A program made the translations under genes and the position numbers. Below, piece by piece: positions 61,648-64,000 of a stretch of 64,000 nt of DNA (positions are counted from its first letter, which is position 1; every line of letters starts with the position of its first letter). The stretch is from Streptomyces coffeae (GTDB lineage Bacteria; Actinomycetota; Actinomycetes; Streptomycetales; Streptomycetaceae), in the NCBI RefSeq assembly GCF_016741875.1, contig NZ_JAERRF010000028.1, forward strand, positions 1 through 64,000. The letters run 5' to 3'. Below the pieces are notes generated by a model, which made no database searches, was not told the origin of the DNA, and was given only the letters and a program-made list of their open reading frames with translations.

Positions 61648-63324
61648 ATGTCGCAGCCTCCGCTGCCGCCGCACCACCAGCCCCAGTACCCGCCGCCGCA
61701 GCCGCAAGGGCCGCAGCAACCACCCTCCCAGGCGGGGCACTTCGGCGCCGGTGGATACCCGGGCGCGGCCCCGGCCCCGGGCGGCTCCGGCGGCCCCGAG
61801 GGCTACGGCGGCTACGGGGGTCCTGGCGGTGCGGGCGGCCCGGGTGGTCCTGGCGGGCACGGTGGCGGTCCGGGTGGTCCGGGTGGCACCGGCGGCCACG
61901 GTGGTGGTCCCGGCGGGCACGGCCGCTCGGGCGGGCGCGGGCGCGGCCGTGGCCGGCGGTCCAAGCCGCCCCTGGGGCTGATCATCGGCGGAGTGCTCGC
62001 GGTGGCCCTGGTGGGCGGGGGTATCGCGCTGGCGACCGGAGGCGACGACGACGGCGGTAAGGACGGCGGGTCCTCCTCCGAAGGCGTCCAGGCGAAGACA
62101 CTGGGCAAGGTCGCCATGCCGAAGGTCGGCAAGGAGGCCAACACCATGGGCACCTGGGTGACCGACAAGAACTTCGTGAAGGGCGAGGTCAACAAAATCG
62201 TCGGTTATTCCCTCGACGGCGCGAAGTCGCAGTGGGAGATACCGCTCGGTGGACAGATCTGCTGGGCGTCCCCGCATGTCACCAAGGAGGGTCTCACCGC
62301 GGTCCTGTTCCGGGACGGCAAAGGGGAGGACGCGCTCTGCACCAAGGTCGGGTTGGTCGACCTGAAGAAGGGCAAGCTGGTCTGGCAGAAGGAAGGGTCG
62401 GACAGCGAGGGCAACGCCGGGGTGCAGTTCGACGAGGTCACCATCGGCGGTGGCACCGTGGCCGCCGGCGGCACCAGCGGCGGGGGAGCCTGGTCGCTCG
62501 AGGGCAAGCCGCTGTGGACGCCGAAGTACATCGCGGACTGCGACGACGACGGCTACGCGGGCGGCGGTGACAAACTGGTCGCGTTGTACGGATGCGACAC
62601 CTCGACCTCCGTCACCGAGACGAAGCAGGAGATCCAGACGCTGGATCCCACAACGCGGGCGGTGAAGTCGACCTACAAGCTGGACGAGAAGGTCGAAGAA
62701 GCGCATGTGCTCTCCACCGCACCGCTCGTCGTCGCCGTCGACACCGGCGACTCCGAGGGCGGTAGTGGCGTCACCGACATCCTGACCATCGACGACAGCG
62801 GTAAGCAGGGCAGGTTGCTCAGCAAGATCGACGTGGTGGCCGCGGGGTACAAGCCCAGCTGCACGGTGGCCGGTGTGGAGGGGTGCAAGGAGTTCGCCCT
62901 CGACAAGAAGAACAGCACCATCTACCTCTCCTCGGAGGTGGATGTGGACGACGGTGGCCCGGGCGAACGGATCACCGGCCTGGACCTGAAGACCGGCAAG
63001 AAGACCGGGAAGACCAAGATGGCCGAGAGCAGGTCGCTGATGCCCGTCCAGACCGAGGAGGACGGCTCTCTCCTGGCCTATCTGGGCAGCCAGTACAGCG
63101 AGGCCGGCGGGGTCGTACGCATCGATCCCAAGTCCTTCTCGATGGAGACGCTCCACAAGCATCCGGACGACATGAAGGAGGCCGAATCCGGCATGGACAT
63201 CTACGGCGACTGCACGATGATCTACGCCGGCAAGAAGCTCTACATCGGCGACGACAAGGCGAGCAGGCCCTCCAGCAACGACACGGCGCACCGTCCGCTC
63301 GCCGTGGTCTTCGGCCCCGCCTGA
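61648..63324 (+). CDS. membrane-anchored beta-propeller-like protein with Gly-rich cytoplasmic tail
   Basis: 558 aa. Residues 1-105 are Pro/Gln then Gly-rich with basic RGRGRGRR just before one membrane helix (LGLIIGGVLAVALVGGGIAL, about 110-130). The extracytoplasmic part (about 150-555) has repeated blades of the type KIVGYSLDGAKSQWEIPL and AWSLEGKPLWTPKY, ending with a blade-like TAHRPLAVVFGPA, as in PQQ-like quinoprotein propellers. It has no catalytic quinone site that I can identify. ATG at 61648 has AGGAG 6 nt upstream. Streptomyces have several of these, of unknown function. Confidence 0.85.
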   Translation: MSQPPLPPHHQPQYPPPQPQGPQQPPSQAGHFGAGGYPGAAPAPGGSGGPEGYGGYGGPGGAGGPGGPGGHGGGPGGPGGTGGHGGGPGGHGRSGGRGRGRGRRSKPPLGLIIGGVLAVALVGGGIALATGGDDDGGKDGGSSSEGVQAKTLGKVAMPKVGKEANTMGTWVTDKNFVKGEVNKIVGYSLDGAKSQWEIPLGGQICWASPHVTKEGLTAVLFRDGKGEDALCTKVGLVDLKKGKLVWQKEGSDSEGNAGVQFDEVTIGGGTVAAGGTSGGGAWSLEGKPLWTPKYIADCDDDGYAGGGDKLVALYGCDTSTSVTETKQEIQTLDPTTRAVKSTYKLDEKVEEAHVLSTAPLVVAVDTGDSEGGSGVTDILTIDDSGKQGRLLSKIDVVAAGYKPSCTVAGVEGCKEFALDKKNSTIYLSSEVDVDDGGPGERITGLDLKTGKKTGKTKMAESRSLMPVQTEEDGSLLAYLGSQYSEAGGVVRIDPKSFSMETLHKHPDDMKEAESGMDIYGDCTMIYAGKKLYIGDDKASRPSSNDTAHRPLAVVFGPA

Positions 63325-63343
63325 GCCACCGTCCGCCGGTCCC

Positions 63344-64000
63344 TCACCTCGCCGTCCTCGTCCGGACCGCCCGCACCAGCCGCAGATAGCGGTCCCAGTC
63401 CCACAGGGTCCCGGGGTCGGTGTGATCGGTGCCCGGCACCTCCACATGACCCACGATGTGCTCGCGGTCCCTCGGGATCCCGTAGCGCTCGCAGATCGCG
63501 GCGGTCAGCCGGGCCGAGGAGCGGTACATCGCGTCCGTGAAGGAGCTCGCCCGGCTGACGAATCCCTCGTGCTCGATGCCGACACTGCGCTCGTTGTACG
63601 GGCGGTTGCCCGCATGGAACGCCACGTCCATCTCACGGACCGTCTGCGCGACATGGCCGTCGCGGCGCACCACATAGTGCGCCGCGGCGCGGTGCTCGGG
63701 GTCGCGGAAGACCCTGAGGGCGTCCGCGAAACTGCCCTGCACCACATGGATCACCACCCGGTCCACGGTGTAGTCGTACGGCCGGTCCGCCCGCCGCCAG
63801 TTCTCCCCCGAGGCCGCGACCCACTCCGCGCCCGGGTAGTCGACCGCCCCCGCCTCGCGCTCCTGATCCACCCCCGGCAGCCGCCACCACAGCCGCTTCA
63901 GCTGCTCCCGCGCGGCGTACCCGGCGACTCCGGCCGCGGTCAGCCCGGCGGCCGTACCGCCGAGCAGCACGGCGCGCCTGCTGAACCGGCGGCGCTCGCC
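63344..64000 (-). CDS. Tat-exported N-acetylmuramoyl-L-alanine amidase (5' end beyond window)
   Basis: Partial gene, open to the window edge. The visible N-terminus is ERRRFSRRAVLLGG, a twin-arginine signal, so the true start lies upstream. The Amidase_2 domain has VVIHVVQGSFADALRVF, AFHAGNRPYNERSVGIEHEG, IVGHVEVPGTDHTDPG and WDWDRYLRL. It is closely similar to the amidase at 36.7 kb, except that an insert near KRLWWRLPGVDQE precedes the catalytic domain and no TTA codon is seen. It is convergent with the propeller gene, 19 bp apart. Confidence 0.92.
   Translation of the reverse strand, partial: GERRRFSRRAVLLGGTAAGLTAAGVAGYAAREQLKRLWWRLPGVDQEREAGAVDYPGAEWVAASGENWRRADRPYDYTVDRVVIHVVQGSFADALRVFRDPEHRAAAHYVVRRDGHVAQTVREMDVAFHAGNRPYNERSVGIEHEGFVSRASSFTDAMYRSSARLTAAICERYGIPRDREHIVGHVEVPGTDHTDPGTLWDWDRYLRLVRAVRTRTAR

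Noticed and set aside
60766..63447. 893-codon open frame on the minus strand
   Set aside because: Shadow of the desulfurase and propeller genes; Gly/Arg/Val-rich with no family features or ribosome binding site.

Overview
The window is 64 kb of very GC-rich DNA with frequent GTG starts, strong GGAGG-type ribosome binding sites, Tat and lipoprotein signals, mycothiol-era DinB proteins, the GlgE glycogen pathway and a tandem glycine riboswitch. Together these point to a Streptomyces chromosome, core rather than arm. A run of 25 G at the left edge and an amidase gene cut by the right edge mark the limits.

Layout, left to right. A CitA/DcuB-like sensor kinase diverges from dctA (0.15-3.4 kb). 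An exported intradiol dioxygenase lies downstream of the minus-strand glycogen/trehalose set glgE-treS-mak-glgB (3.5-12.7 kb); the debranching gene glgX is 18 kb away (30.6-33.0 kb). A subtilisin, an autoregulated XRE regulator, two very short ORFs and a membrane-anchored PstS-like protein follow (12.9-17.6 kb). Three tandem M4 metalloproteases occupy 17.6-23.8 kb. A small accessory segment (24.8-26.7 kb) has three translationally coupled small genes, an XRE-DUF5919-type regulator with two TTA codons and a Nudix gene. A heterodimeric ABC exporter, glgX, an L,D-transpeptidase, an enoyl-CoA hydratase, a HATPase-type anti-sigma-like protein, an amidase, an EF-hand protein and a GH25 lysozyme fill 26.9-38.7 kb.

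The most unusual stretch is 39.3-40.5 kb on the minus strand. An unnamed conserved gene is followed by a structured, probably untranslated region. Its last part folds as a circularly permuted tRNA (T arm, acceptor-like stem closed by a loop, D arm, opened anticodon stem) on a long interrupted stem, and ends in a rho-independent terminator. That is the architecture of bacterial YrlA-type Y RNAs, which bind the ring protein Ro60/Rsr. No TROVE-domain gene is in the window.

The right third is housekeeping. It carries gcvT-gcvH-glyA-sdaA behind a tandem glycine riboswitch, a P-loop kinase-like gene, two SseB paralogues, a five-gene peptide ABC importer, a TRIC channel, an ArsR-SRPBCC pair, a second DinB protein, an alpha/beta hydrolase, a cysteine desulfurase, a membrane-anchored beta-propeller protein and a second Tat-exported amidase. 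In-frame TTA codons, rare in Streptomyces and read by the bldA tRNA, occur in the XRE-DUF5919 gene (two), the 36.7 kb amidase (one, in its signal peptide) and one ABC exporter subunit (one), suggesting developmental control of these three.
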